Source: JANNAV01 sp031384695
GTDB lineage: Bacteria > Pseudomonadota > Alphaproteobacteria > Rhodobacterales > Rhodobacteraceae
Direction: 5' to 3'
NCBI GenBank assembly: GCA_031384695.1
Contig: JANNAV010000204.1
Location: 1 to 26,453 of the forward strand
DNA: 26,453 nucleotides
Made by a program: the position numbers and the translations under genes. This document shows positions 1-7,636 of this stretch, piece by piece. Positions within the stretch are counted from its first letter, which is position 1; every line of letters starts with the position of its first letter. The notes beneath the pieces were generated by a model. It searched no databases, was not told where the DNA came from, and saw only the letters and a list, made by a program, of their open reading frames with translations.

Positions 1-337
1 CCGTCGGGGTGGGTGTCTTGCCGCCCTTTTTGGTGTGGCCGCCCTCCCTGGTTTTGTGGCCAAAAGCGGGTTTCCCCCTTTTGCCCGCAACACGCAACAT
101 TGCCAAGCTGATCTTGTCCTGGATTGCCTTCAATCTGAATCATATTGAAGGAAATCCACTTTAACGCAGTTCAGGTTTAGGTGGAATCAGAATTCGCTGC
201 CTCTCGTTTCACGCGAACGCGTTTTCTGATGTTTTTGTTTCCGTCAAAATCTGAACCGCTCTAAAAGCCAAGTTGCCGCATTCCATCCACTATGATACGG
301 AATTCTGGTTATTAATGTTCAGGATTAGGGGTGTATC
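1..337. other. Left-edge region without a supportable gene
   Basis: No convincing gene is seen. A minus-strand frame is open from an ATG at 100 to the window edge and would encode a Lys/Gly/Thr-rich start, but the underlying DNA consists of imperfect direct repeats (GCCGCCCT followed by TGG-rich stretches) and could as well be non-coding. The end of murD, which often precedes ftsW in this group, is not recognisable here. The stretch holds a long hairpin (120-158), two GAATC sites (137-141, 184-188) and a T-rich run near 222-240. A weak promoter-like pair, TTGCCG (273-278) and TACGGA (296-301) spaced by 17 bases, precedes the RTX gene. Confidence 0.5.
120..158. repeat. Near-perfect 15-bp inverted repeat (hairpin)
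   Basis: Arms 120-134 and 144-158 are complementary at 14 of 15 positions around a 9-base loop (135-143) that contains a GAATC site. It could be a terminator for a gene outside the window to the left, although only a short CTTT follows it, or an operator upstream of the RTX gene. Confidence 0.6.
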
Positions 338-1288
338 ATGCCAACCATCAAATTCAACCGAGCAATTACCGAAGGCGTTTCCCTGCGTGGTGGCAGCCCG
401 TTTGCAGATGTGTTCTTCGGGGCGCCGGAGGTTGCCACGACCACCCGTATCGTCTTTGATTTCTCGTTTCCGGGAACCACCGACGTCGTAACTCTGATTG
501 GATCGGGTCTTGCCTATACCTTTTCCAGTGGTGTGATCACCGATATCACCGCCGGAACCATCAAGGGTTTCAACGAAGTCTTCAACGGCTCGCTTGATTT
601 CAACGCTACCGGCTATACGCTTTCCGCAGTTTCCTTCTTCGATGCCATTGCTTCGGGGGATGAGCTGTTGCAACGCACCTTCCTTTTGGGCGGCAATGAC
701 AAGATCCTTGGCACCGATGCGGTGGATGGCGATGATCTGCTGGGCGAGGGTGGCAACGACAAGATCTATGGTTTTGGCGGCAACGACACGCTGGAAGGTG
801 GCGTCGGCAACGATACGCTGCTGGGCGGTCTTGGCAATGACAATGCCAAAGGCGGCGACGGCGATGACAGCCTTTCCGGCGAGGGTGGCAATGACAGCCT
901 GAATGGTGGCATTGGCAATGATTTCCTGAACGGCGGCGTCGGGCGCGATACGCTGACCGGGGCGGCGGGCAACGACGGCTTTGTGTTCTCGGCCGCGCTG
1001 AATGCCACGTCCAACGTCGATCTGATCACCGATTTCAACCACGCCGCCGACGAGATACGCCTCTACAAGCCGATCTTCGCGGCCGCAGGTGCGCGCGGTG
1101 TGCTGGCCGAAGACGCGTTCTTTGCCGGAGCCGCCGCCGCCGATGCCGAAGACCGCATCCTTTATGACGCGGCAACCGGCCAGATCCGCTATGATGCCGA
1201 TGGCAGCGGCACGGCTTTTGCAGGCGTGCTGTTTGCCACTGTCACGCCCGGCCGGGTGGTCGATCACACCGACTTCATCATTTTCTGA
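338..1288 (+). CDS. RTX repeat calcium-binding protein, probably secreted
   Basis: This is a 316-residue protein. Residues 118-215 hold about ten glycine/aspartate nonapeptide repeats of the GGxGxDxLx type (for example GGVGNDTLL, GGLGNDNAK, GGDGDDSLS), which form a calcium-binding parallel beta-roll. The last 100 residues (start FVFSAALNA, then VDLITDFNHAADEIRL, end DFIIF) resemble the C-terminal module of serralysin-type RTX proteins, which carries an uncleaved type I secretion signal. There is no N-terminal signal peptide, which fits export by an ABC/type I system. The first 115 residues match no enzyme I recognise, so its activity is unknown. AGGGG precedes the ATG at a good distance. It sits alone directly before ftsW. 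The RTX assignment is secure; the role (surface, adhesion or biofilm protein) is inference. Confidence 0.85.
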   Translation: MPTIKFNRAITEGVSLRGGSPFADVFFGAPEVATTTRIVFDFSFPGTTDVVTLIGSGLAYTFSSGVITDITAGTIKGFNEVFNGSLDFNATGYTLSAVSFFDAIASGDELLQRTFLLGGNDKILGTDAVDGDDLLGEGGNDKIYGFGGNDTLEGGVGNDTLLGGLGNDNAKGGDGDDSLSGEGGNDSLNGGIGNDFLNGGVGRDTLTGAAGNDGFVFSAALNATSNVDLITDFNHAADEIRLYKPIFAAAGARGVLAEDAFFAGAAAADAEDRILYDAATGQIRYDADGSGTAFAGVLFATVTPGRVVDHTDFIIF

Positions 1289-1338
1289 ACCGTCCCGCCT
1301 GCGCCACCGCCTTTCTGCTGGCATTTGTGGCCGCAATT

Positions 1339-1409
1339 GGGTAACCTTTGTCATGACCCGGGGGTAAACCCGGGCAATCGGCAGTGCAGGCGTTAACAGG
1401 CGGTTACCC
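1339..1409. repeat. Nested inverted repeats just before ftsW
   Basis: GGGTAACC (1339-1346) is the exact reverse complement of GGTTACCC (1402-1409), which ends one base before the ftsW start. Between them two CCCGGG sequences (1357-1362 and 1369-1374) can form a hairpin around GGTAAA, and a GTTAAC palindrome lies at 1392-1397. The outer pairing would cover the only ribosome-binding-like sequence of ftsW (AGGCGG, 1398-1403). A regulatory role is inference. Confidence 0.4.
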
Positions 1410-1410
1410 C

Positions 1411-2577
1411 ATGACAGAGATGGTTTATGGTTCCATGCCCAATCGGGTTTCGGAGCCGGTGCTTCCCCGCTGGTGGCGGACAATCGACAAATGGTCGCTG
1501 ACCGCGATCATGGTGTTGTTCGGCATCGGGCTTTTGCTGGGGCTGGCGGCCTCGGTGCCGCTGGCCGAGCGCAACAACCTTGAACCCTACTACTATGTGC
1601 AGCGGCAGATGGCCTTTGGCGGCATGGCCATTGTGGCGATGATCGGCATTTCGATGATGACGCCGCTGATGGTGCGCAGGCTGGCGGTGCTGGGGTTTTC
1701 GGCGTCGTTCGTGGCGATTTGTCTGTTGCCGCTGTTTGGCACCGATTATGGCAAGGGGGCGGTGCGCTGGTTCAGTTTTGGCTTTGCCTCGGTGCAACCG
1801 TCCGAGTTTCTCAAGCCCGGCTTCATCGTGCTGACCGCCTGGCTGATGGCCGCAGGGCAGGATTTGCGCGGGCCGATGGGCAAGACCTATTCCTTTGCGC
1901 TGCTGATCGTCGTGGTGGCGCTTTTGGCGCTGCAACCCGATTTCGGCCAGACCATGATCGTCGTGTTCGGCTGGAGCGTGATCTACTTTATCGCCGGTGC
2001 GCCGATCATCCTGCTGGTGGCAGTGGTGGGGCTGGTCAGCGCGGGCGGGGTGCTGGCCTATACCAGCTTTGAATATGTGGCCAAGCGGATCGACGGATTC
2101 CTGTCGCCCGATCTTGATCCGCGCACCCAGCTTGGCTATGCCGCCAATGCCATTCAGGAGGGCGGCTTTTTCGGCGTCGGCATCGGCGCGGGCCAGGTGA
2201 AATGGGCGCTGCCCGATGCCCATACCGATTTCATCATCGCCGTGGCCGCCGAGGAATACGGGCTGGTGCTGGTGCTGGTGATCATAGCGCTTTACGGCAC
2301 AGTGGTGGTGCGCAGCCTGTTTCGCCTGACGCGCGAGCGTGATCCCTTCATCCGGCTTGCAGGCGCAGGTCTTGCGGCGGTGTTCGGGGTGCAGGCGATG
2401 ATCAACATGGGTGTGGCCGTGCGCCTGCTGCCCGCCAAGGGCATGACCCTGCCGTTTGTCAGTTACGGTGGCTCGTCCGTCATTGCCGCCGGGATCACGG
2501 TGGGCATGCTGCTGGCCCTCACCCGCGCCCGCCCGCAAGGCCAGATGAGCGATATCCTGTTCCGGCGGGGCCGCTGA
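1411..2577 (+). CDS. ftsW: Peptidoglycan glycosyltransferase FtsW
   Basis: FtsW is a SEDS-family integral membrane protein that polymerises glycan strands from lipid II at the division septum, working with the transpeptidase FtsI. The product has 388 residues with about ten membrane segments, beginning near residue 30. Family landmarks are visible: YYYVQRQMAFGG near the N-terminus, KGAVRWFSFG followed by QPSEFLKP, ALQPDFGQTMIV, and KGMTLPFVSYGGSSVIAAG near the C-terminus. The start is placed at the ATG giving MTEMVYG, which matches the usual N-terminus of rhodobacterial FtsW; an in-frame GTG at 1384 is less likely. The stop codon overlaps the murG start by one base (TGATG), indicating translational coupling. 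Confidence 0.96.
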   Translation: MTEMVYGSMPNRVSEPVLPRWWRTIDKWSLTAIMVLFGIGLLLGLAASVPLAERNNLEPYYYVQRQMAFGGMAIVAMIGISMMTPLMVRRLAVLGFSASFVAICLLPLFGTDYGKGAVRWFSFGFASVQPSEFLKPGFIVLTAWLMAAGQDLRGPMGKTYSFALLIVVVALLALQPDFGQTMIVVFGWSVIYFIAGAPIILLVAVVGLVSAGGVLAYTSFEYVAKRIDGFLSPDLDPRTQLGYAANAIQEGGFFGVGIGAGQVKWALPDAHTDFIIAVAAEEYGLVLVLVIIALYGTVVVRSLFRLTRERDPFIRLAGAGLAAVFGVQAMINMGVAVRLLPAKGMTLPFVSYGGSSVIAAGITVGMLLALTRARPQGQMSDILFRRGR

Positions 2578-3689
2578 TGGCGCCACTTCTGCTCATCGCG
2601 GCGGGCGGCACCGGGGGGCATATGTTCCCTGCGCAGGCGCTGGCCGAGGCGATGGTGGCCAAAGGCTGGCGGGTGACGCTTTCCACCGATGCGCGCGGCG
2701 CGCGGTATGCGGGCGGCTTTCCCGAGGCGGTGAAGGTGGTGCAGGTGGCCTCGGCCACCTTTGCGCGCGGCGGGGTGCTGGCGAAAATGGCGGTGCCGTT
2801 GCGCATTGCGGGCGGCATTCTGGCGGCGGTTCTTGCCGCTTTGCGGGATCGCCCTTCGGTGGTGGTGGGCTTTGGCGGCTATCCTTCAATCCCGGCGCTG
2901 ATGGCGGCCTGGGTGTTGCGCAGGCCGCGGATGATCCACGAACAAAACGGCGTGCTGGGCCGGGTGAACACGTTTTTTGCGCCGCGCGTCGATCAGGTGG
3001 CCTGCGGCACCTGGCCCACCCGGCTGCCGGATGGCGTGACCGGCACCCATACCGGCAATCCGGTGCGGCAGGCGGTGCTGGACCGTGCGGGTGCGGGCTA
3101 CATCGCCCCCGGCGATTATCCGATGGACCTGCTGGTGATCGGCGGCAGTCAGGGCGCGCGCGTGCTGTCTGATGTGGTGCCTGCGGCGGTGGCCGGTTTG
3201 CCGGAAGCGCTGCGCGCGCATCTGCGGGTGGCGCATCAGGCCCGCGCTGAAGATATCGCACGGGTGGTGGAGGCGTATGATGTGGCTGGCATCGCGGCCG
3301 AGGTTGCGCCGTTTTTCAACGACATTCCCCGGCGACTGTCGGAGGCGCAGCTGGTAATCAGCCGGGCGGGGGCCTCGTCTGTCGCCGATATTTCGGTGAT
3401 CGGCCGCCCGGCCATCCTGATCCCGTTCGCCGAAGCCACCGGCGATCACCAGACCGCCAACGCGCGCGGGCTGGTGGATGCCGGGGCTGCGATCCTGTTG
3501 CCTGAGCCGAGCCTTGATGCAAGCGCCCTGACCGCGCAAATCGCCGTTGTGCTGGAGCATCCCGAAGCCGCCGCTCTGATGGCGCGCAACGCCCAGGGGC
3601 AGGGCCGCCCCGACGCCACCATCCGCCTTGCAGCCCTTGTCGAGGCGCTGATGCAAACGCGTCCCCGCGCAGAAAGTACCGTCCGATGA
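2577..3689 (+). CDS. murG: UDP-GlcNAc:lipid I N-acetylglucosaminyltransferase MurG
   Basis: MurG is a peripheral inner-membrane GT28 glycosyltransferase that adds GlcNAc to lipid I on the cytoplasmic face, giving lipid II. The 370-residue product has the N-terminal glycine-rich loop GGTGGHMFPA (residues 9-18), the second loop GFGGYPSIPAL, the motif HEQNGVLGRVN, the C-domain loop GGSQGARVLS, and the UDP-GlcNAc-binding region SRAGASSVADIS followed by PFAEATGDHQTANA. Length is normal. It overlaps ftsW by one base and murC by four bases (ATGA), as expected for one coupled dcw operon. Confidence 0.97.
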   Translation: MAPLLLIAAGGTGGHMFPAQALAEAMVAKGWRVTLSTDARGARYAGGFPEAVKVVQVASATFARGGVLAKMAVPLRIAGGILAAVLAALRDRPSVVVGFGGYPSIPALMAAWVLRRPRMIHEQNGVLGRVNTFFAPRVDQVACGTWPTRLPDGVTGTHTGNPVRQAVLDRAGAGYIAPGDYPMDLLVIGGSQGARVLSDVVPAAVAGLPEALRAHLRVAHQARAEDIARVVEAYDVAGIAAEVAPFFNDIPRRLSEAQLVISRAGASSVADISVIGRPAILIPFAEATGDHQTANARGLVDAGAAILLPEPSLDASALTAQIAVVLEHPEAAALMARNAQGQGRPDATIRLAALVEALMQTRPRAESTVR

Positions 3690-5110
3690 ACGCCACCAAA
3701 CTGCCGATGGAACTTGGCCCTATCCACTTTGTCGGCATCGGCGGTATCGGCATGTCGGGCATTGCCGAGGTGCTGATCACCCTTGGCTACCGGGTGCAGG
3801 GATCGGATGCCAAAGCCTCGAAAATCACCGATCGGCTGGTGACGCTTGGGGCGACGTTCTTTGAGGGGCAATCCGCCGCGAACCTTGGGGCCGCCGCCGT
3901 GGTGGTGATTTCCTCGGCCATCAAGAAGGGCAATCCTGAACTGGAGGAGGCGCGGCTGCGCAAACTTCCAGTGGTGCGCCGGGCCGAGATGCTGGCCGAG
4001 CTAATGCGCCTGCGCTCGAACATCGCGGTGGCGGGCACGCATGGCAAAACCACCACCACCACCATGGTTGCCACCCTGCTGGACAAGGGTGGCTTTGATC
4101 CTACGGTGATCAACGGCGGCGTCATCCACGCCTACGGCTCCAACGCGCGGGCGGGCGAGGGCGAATGGATGGTGGTCGAGGCCGACGAAAGCGACGGCTC
4201 GTTCAACCGCCTGCCCGCCACGATTGCCATCGTGACCAATATCGACCCCGAGCATATGGAGCATTGGGGCACCTTCGATAACCTGCGGCGGGGGTTTTAC
4301 GATTTCGTCTCGAATGTGCCGTTTTACGGGCTGGCGGTGTGCTGTACGGATCACGCCGAGGTGCAGGCCCTTGTCGGCCGCATCACTGACCGGCGCATCG
4401 TCACCTTCGGCTTCAACGCGCAAGCCGATGTGCGGGCGATCAATCTGACCTACGAGAACGGCGTGGCGCATTTCGATGTGGCGTTGCAGGGCGAAGGTGT
4501 GGACGAACAGGGCAACCCCAGTGTCATCGAAGGCATGAGCCTGCCGATGCCCGGCGATCACAACGTGTCGAACGCGCTGTCCGCCATCGCCGTCGCCCGC
4601 CATCTGGGCATGAAAAAGGATGAGATCCGCGAGGCGCTGGCGGCTTTTGCCGGCGTCAACCGGCGCTTTACCAAGGTGGCCGAGGTGGGCGGCGTCACCA
4701 TCATCGACGATTATGGCCATCACCCGGTGGAGATTGCGGCCGTGCTGCGCGCTGCGCGGCAGGCGACGAAAGGCCGGGTTATCGCGGTGCATCAACCGCA
4801 CCGCTACACCCGCCTGTCCAGCCTGTTCGAGGATTTCTGCACCTGTTTCAACGAGGCGGACGTCGTGGCCATCGCCGAGGTTTATGCGGCGGGCGAAGAC
4901 CCGATCCCCGGTGCGTCGCGTGATGATCTGGTGGCGGGGCTGATCGCCCATGGCCACCGCCACGCCCGCGCCATCTTTGATGAGGCCGATCTGGCGCGCC
5001 TGGTGCGCGAACAGGCGCGGCCGGGCGATATGGTGGTCTGCCTTGGCGCGGGCACCATTTCAACCTGGGCCAACGCCTTGCCCGCCCGCCTGATCGGGCA
5101 GGCAGCATGA
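3686..5110 (+). CDS. murC: UDP-N-acetylmuramate-L-alanine ligase MurC
   Basis: MurC is the cytoplasmic ATP-dependent ligase that adds L-alanine to UDP-MurNAc, the first peptide step of peptidoglycan precursor synthesis. The 474-residue product begins with the nucleotide-sugar domain HFVGIGGIGMSGIAE (14-28). The ATP-binding motif GTHGKTTTTT is at 117-126, the central domain has NIDPEHMEHWGTFDN, and the C-terminal domain has DDYGHHPVEI and HQPHRYTRL, all typical of the family. It starts inside the last codons of murG (ATGA) and its end overlaps the first DUF2484 gene in the same way. Confidence 0.97.
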   Translation: MNATKLPMELGPIHFVGIGGIGMSGIAEVLITLGYRVQGSDAKASKITDRLVTLGATFFEGQSAANLGAAAVVVISSAIKKGNPELEEARLRKLPVVRRAEMLAELMRLRSNIAVAGTHGKTTTTTMVATLLDKGGFDPTVINGGVIHAYGSNARAGEGEWMVVEADESDGSFNRLPATIAIVTNIDPEHMEHWGTFDNLRRGFYDFVSNVPFYGLAVCCTDHAEVQALVGRITDRRIVTFGFNAQADVRAINLTYENGVAHFDVALQGEGVDEQGNPSVIEGMSLPMPGDHNVSNALSAIAVARHLGMKKDEIREALAAFAGVNRRFTKVAEVGGVTIIDDYGHHPVEIAAVLRAARQATKGRVIAVHQPHRYTRLSSLFEDFCTCFNEADVVAIAEVYAAGEDPIPGASRDDLVAGLIAHGHRHARAIFDEADLARLVREQARPGDMVVCLGAGTISTWANALPARLIGQAA

Positions 5111-5373
5111 GCGCCGATCTGATCGCGGGTGCGCTTTGGGTGATTGCTTCGGCGGTGGTCGCCATGCTGCCGATGAAGCGCCAGATGTTGCCCGGTGTAT
5201 TGCTGCTGGCCGCAGCCCCGGTGTTGCTGATCTGGATCGGGTCTGCGCATGGCTGGCTTTGGGCCGCGTTCGGGCTGTTCGCCTTCGCCTCGATGTTCCG
5301 CAATCCGCTGATCTACTTTTGCCGCCGCGCGCTTGGCCTGCCCGTGCAGGATCCGACAAAGGGGGCGCCATGA
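5107..5373 (+). CDS. DUF2484 small membrane protein (first copy)
   Basis: This is an 88-residue hydrophobic protein with about three membrane segments (near residues 5-21, 29-46 and 49-65) and a basic, short C-terminal tail. It matches the DUF2484 family, which in Rhodobacteraceae lies between murC and murB; no function is established. Conserved points shared with the next gene are ALWVIASAVVAMLP near the N-terminus and NPLIYFCRRALG near the end. It overlaps murC and the second copy by ATGA junctions, so it is made with the wall-precursor enzymes and may help them at the membrane (inference). Confidence 0.85.
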   Translation: MSADLIAGALWVIASAVVAMLPMKRQMLPGVLLLAAAPVLLIWIGSAHGWLWAAFGLFAFASMFRNPLIYFCRRALGLPVQDPTKGAP

Positions 5374-5633
5374 CCGCCTCGCTGTTGCTTGCCTTGCTTT
5401 GGCTGATCGGTGCCAACGTGATCGCGATGTTCCCCTCGCGTGATCAGCACTGGGGCCACGCTTACGCGCTGATCGCCGTCGGCATCCCCCTCCTTGGCTG
5501 GGTCACCTGGAACCATGGCGCGATTGTCGGCCTGCTGGTGCTGGCGGGTGCGGCATCGGTTCTGCGCTGGCCGCTGGTTTATCTCTGGCGGTGGCTGAAA
5601 CGCCGGGCGCAGGGCGACGAACCGGCGGAGTAA
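5370..5633 (+). CDS. DUF2484 small membrane protein (second copy)
   Basis: This 87-residue membrane protein is a diverged paralogue of the gene before it. ALLWLIGANVIAMFPS lines up with ALWVIASAVVAMLPM of the first copy, and WPLVYLWRWLKRRA lines up with NPLIYFCRRALG. It has three predicted membrane segments and a positively charged C-terminal tail. The start is fixed by the ATGA overlap at 5370-5373; longer in-frame reading upstream lies over the first copy in another frame and is not coding. The function is unknown. The 115 bases that follow, before murB, contain no further gene. Confidence 0.82.
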   Translation: MTASLLLALLWLIGANVIAMFPSRDQHWGHAYALIAVGIPLLGWVTWNHGAIVGLLVLAGAASVLRWPLVYLWRWLKRRAQGDEPAE

Positions 5634-5748
5634 CCGGTGCCTCCAGCCCTACGGTGTAGCTATGGATGCACTACCGATAAACCACACAGAAACCCCGCAA
5701 TCCCGTGACACCCTTGCCTCGCCCCGGTTTCTTGTTCATCAAAGCCCG

Positions 5749-6681
5749 ATGATGCAGCTTCCCACCCCGCGCGGCACCCTTACCCCGAACCGACCGCTTG
5801 CCGATCTGACATGGCTGCGGGTGGGCGGCCCGGCGGAATGGTTGTTTCAGCCGGTGGATCAGGCCGATCTGGCAGATTTTCTGGCCGCCCTAGACCCCAC
5901 GATACCGGTGTTCCCGATGGGGGTGGGTTCCAACCTGATCGTGCGTGATGGCGGTATGCCGGGGGTGGTGGTGCGGTTGGGGCGAGGGTTTAATGGCATT
6001 GAAATTCAACGCGATAGCGTTGTTGCCGGGGCCGCCGCGCTTGATGCGCATGTGGCGCGACGGGCGGCGGAGGCGGGGCTGGACCTTACGTTTCTGCGCA
6101 CCATTCCGGGGGCCATCGGCGGTGCGGTGCGGATGAATGCGGGCTGTTACGGGGCTTACGTGGTGGATCATCTGATCTCGGTGCAGGCGATCAGCCGCGC
6201 GGGCCAAATGGTGGAATTGCCCGCGCAGGGTCTGAACCTGCGCTACCGGCAAAGCGATCTGCCCGAGGGTTGGGTGATCACCTCGGCCAGATTCCGCGCA
6301 GACCGGGCCGATCCGGGCGAACTGGCAGCCCGGATGCAGGATCAGATCGCCAAACGCGACGCGAGCCAGCCTACCAGAGATAGATCGGCAGGTTCCACCT
6401 TCCGCAATCCCTTGGGGCGATCTTCCACCGGGGCGGCTGATGACAGCCATGAATTGAAGGCCTGGAAGGTGATTGATGATGCCGGAATGCGCGGCGCGCG
6501 GATCGGCGGCGCGCAGATGAGCCCGATGCATTCCAACTTTCTGATCAACACCGGTGGCGCTTCTGCCGCCGATCTGGAAGAATTGGGTGAAATGGTACGA
6601 AAAAGGGTTTTCGAAACCAGTGGTATCGCGCTAGAGTGGGAAATACGGCGCGTCGGTGAACCGGCGGTCGCGAAACGATAA
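5749..6681 (+). CDS. murB: UDP-N-acetylenolpyruvoylglucosamine reductase MurB
   Basis: MurB is the FAD enzyme that uses NADPH to reduce UDP-GlcNAc-enolpyruvate to UDP-MurNAc. Visible family features are LTWLRVGGPAEWLFQP near the N-terminus, the FAD-binding stretch GVGSNLIVRDGG, IPGAIGGAVRMNAGCYG, the catalytic-serine region GSTFRNPLG, GGAQMSPMHSNFLIN, and the terminal catalytic-glutamate region LEWEIRRVG. The product has 310 residues from this start. The frame is open to an ATG at 5662, which would add 29 unusual residues. The start here is chosen by similarity to the usual MQLPTPRG-like N-terminus; no strong ribosome-binding site supports either choice, and 5752 is equally possible. Confidence 0.93.
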   Translation: MMQLPTPRGTLTPNRPLADLTWLRVGGPAEWLFQPVDQADLADFLAALDPTIPVFPMGVGSNLIVRDGGMPGVVVRLGRGFNGIEIQRDSVVAGAAALDAHVARRAAEAGLDLTFLRTIPGAIGGAVRMNAGCYGAYVVDHLISVQAISRAGQMVELPAQGLNLRYRQSDLPEGWVITSARFRADRADPGELAARMQDQIAKRDASQPTRDRSAGSTFRNPLGRSSTGAADDSHELKAWKVIDDAGMRGARIGGAQMSPMHSNFLINTGGASAADLEELGEMVRKRVFETSGIALEWEIRRVGEPAVAKR

Positions 6682-6715
6682 ACGGGTCGGCAACAGATCC
6701 GGATTGAGGCAGTAA

Positions 6716-7636
6716 ATGGCAGGCGGCTCAAACAGGGCAGTCTCCCGTGTGGCGGTGTTGATGGGTGGGCTTTCCGCAGAGCGGGAGGTATCGCTGGTCT
6801 CGGGGCGCGAATGCGCCAACGCTCTCAGGGAGGCGGGGTATCGGGCGATCGAGGTCGATTGCGGCCGCGATATCTGTGCGCAACTGACTGATATCAAACC
6901 AGAAGTCTGCTTTAACGCGCTGCATGGCCGGTGGGGTGAGGATGGCTGCGTGCAGGGCATGCTGGAGTGGCTGGGCATTCCCTATACCCATTCGGGCGTG
7001 CTGGCTTCAGCGCTTGCGATGGACAAGGCCCGTGCCAAAGAGGTTTATGCCAGCGCCGGTTTGCCCATCGTGGCAAGCCTGCTTGCGCCGCGCGATGCGG
7101 TGTCTGCGGGCCATGTGATGCAGCCCCCCTATGTGGTGAAGCCGAACAACGAAGGCTCGTCTGTCGGGGTTTACATCGTGCATCCCGGCAGCAACGCGCC
7201 GCGCCTTGCGGAAACCATGCCCGAGGTGGTGATGGTCGAGGCCTATGCGCCGGGCCGCGAGATGACCGTCACCGTGATGGGCGACCGCGCGCTCTGCGTT
7301 ACCGATATCATCACCGGCGGCTGGTATGACTATGACGCCAAATACAAAACCGGCGGCTCAACCCATGTTCTGCCCGCCGTAGTGCCAGATGAAATTGCGG
7401 CGGCCTGTCTTGATTTCGCGTTGCGCGCGCATCGGGCGCTGGGCTGCCGTGGCGTCAGCCGCACCGATTTTCGCTGGGACGAGGGCCGTGGCCTCAAAGG
7501 GTTGATTTTGCTGGAAACCAACACTCAACCGGGAATGACCCCTACATCGCTTGCCCCCGAGCAGGCGGCGTATTGCGGCATATCGTTTCCTGAACTTTGC
7601 CGCTGGATGGTGGAGGACGCGTCATGCAATCGTTAG
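6716..7636 (+). CDS. ddl: D-alanine-D-alanine ligase
   Basis: Ddl is a cytoplasmic ATP-grasp ligase that joins two D-alanines for the pentapeptide precursor. The 306-residue product (DdlB length) shows VAVLMGGLSAEREVSLVSG at the N-terminus, FNALHGRWGEDG, the ATP-binding NEGSSVGV segment, VEAYAPGREMTVTVMG, and the metal-binding end LLETNTQPGMTPTSL. GAGG lies just before the ATG. The 3' end overlaps ftsQ by 13 bases, so the two are probably translated together. Confidence 0.96.
   Translation: MAGGSNRAVSRVAVLMGGLSAEREVSLVSGRECANALREAGYRAIEVDCGRDICAQLTDIKPEVCFNALHGRWGEDGCVQGMLEWLGIPYTHSGVLASALAMDKARAKEVYASAGLPIVASLLAPRDAVSAGHVMQPPYVVKPNNEGSSVGVYIVHPGSNAPRLAETMPEVVMVEAYAPGREMTVTVMGDRALCVTDIITGGWYDYDAKYKTGGSTHVLPAVVPDEIAAACLDFALRAHRALGCRGVSRTDFRWDEGRGLKGLILLETNTQPGMTPTSLAPEQAAYCGISFPELCRWMVEDASCNR

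Noticed and set aside
1..100. A minus-strand frame open to the left edge from an ATG at 100
   Set aside because: Only 33 codons are visible and the DNA is an imperfect direct repeat; cannot be supported without the sequence to the left.
290..1483. A 397-codon minus-strand frame opposite the RTX gene
   Set aside because: The plus strand encodes unmistakable RTX nonapeptides; the reverse frame stays open only because of the repetitive GC-rich codons.
5662..5748. An upstream ATG extending MurB by 29 residues
   Set aside because: The extra residues do not resemble MurB N-termini and lack a good ribosome-binding site; kept only as an alternative.
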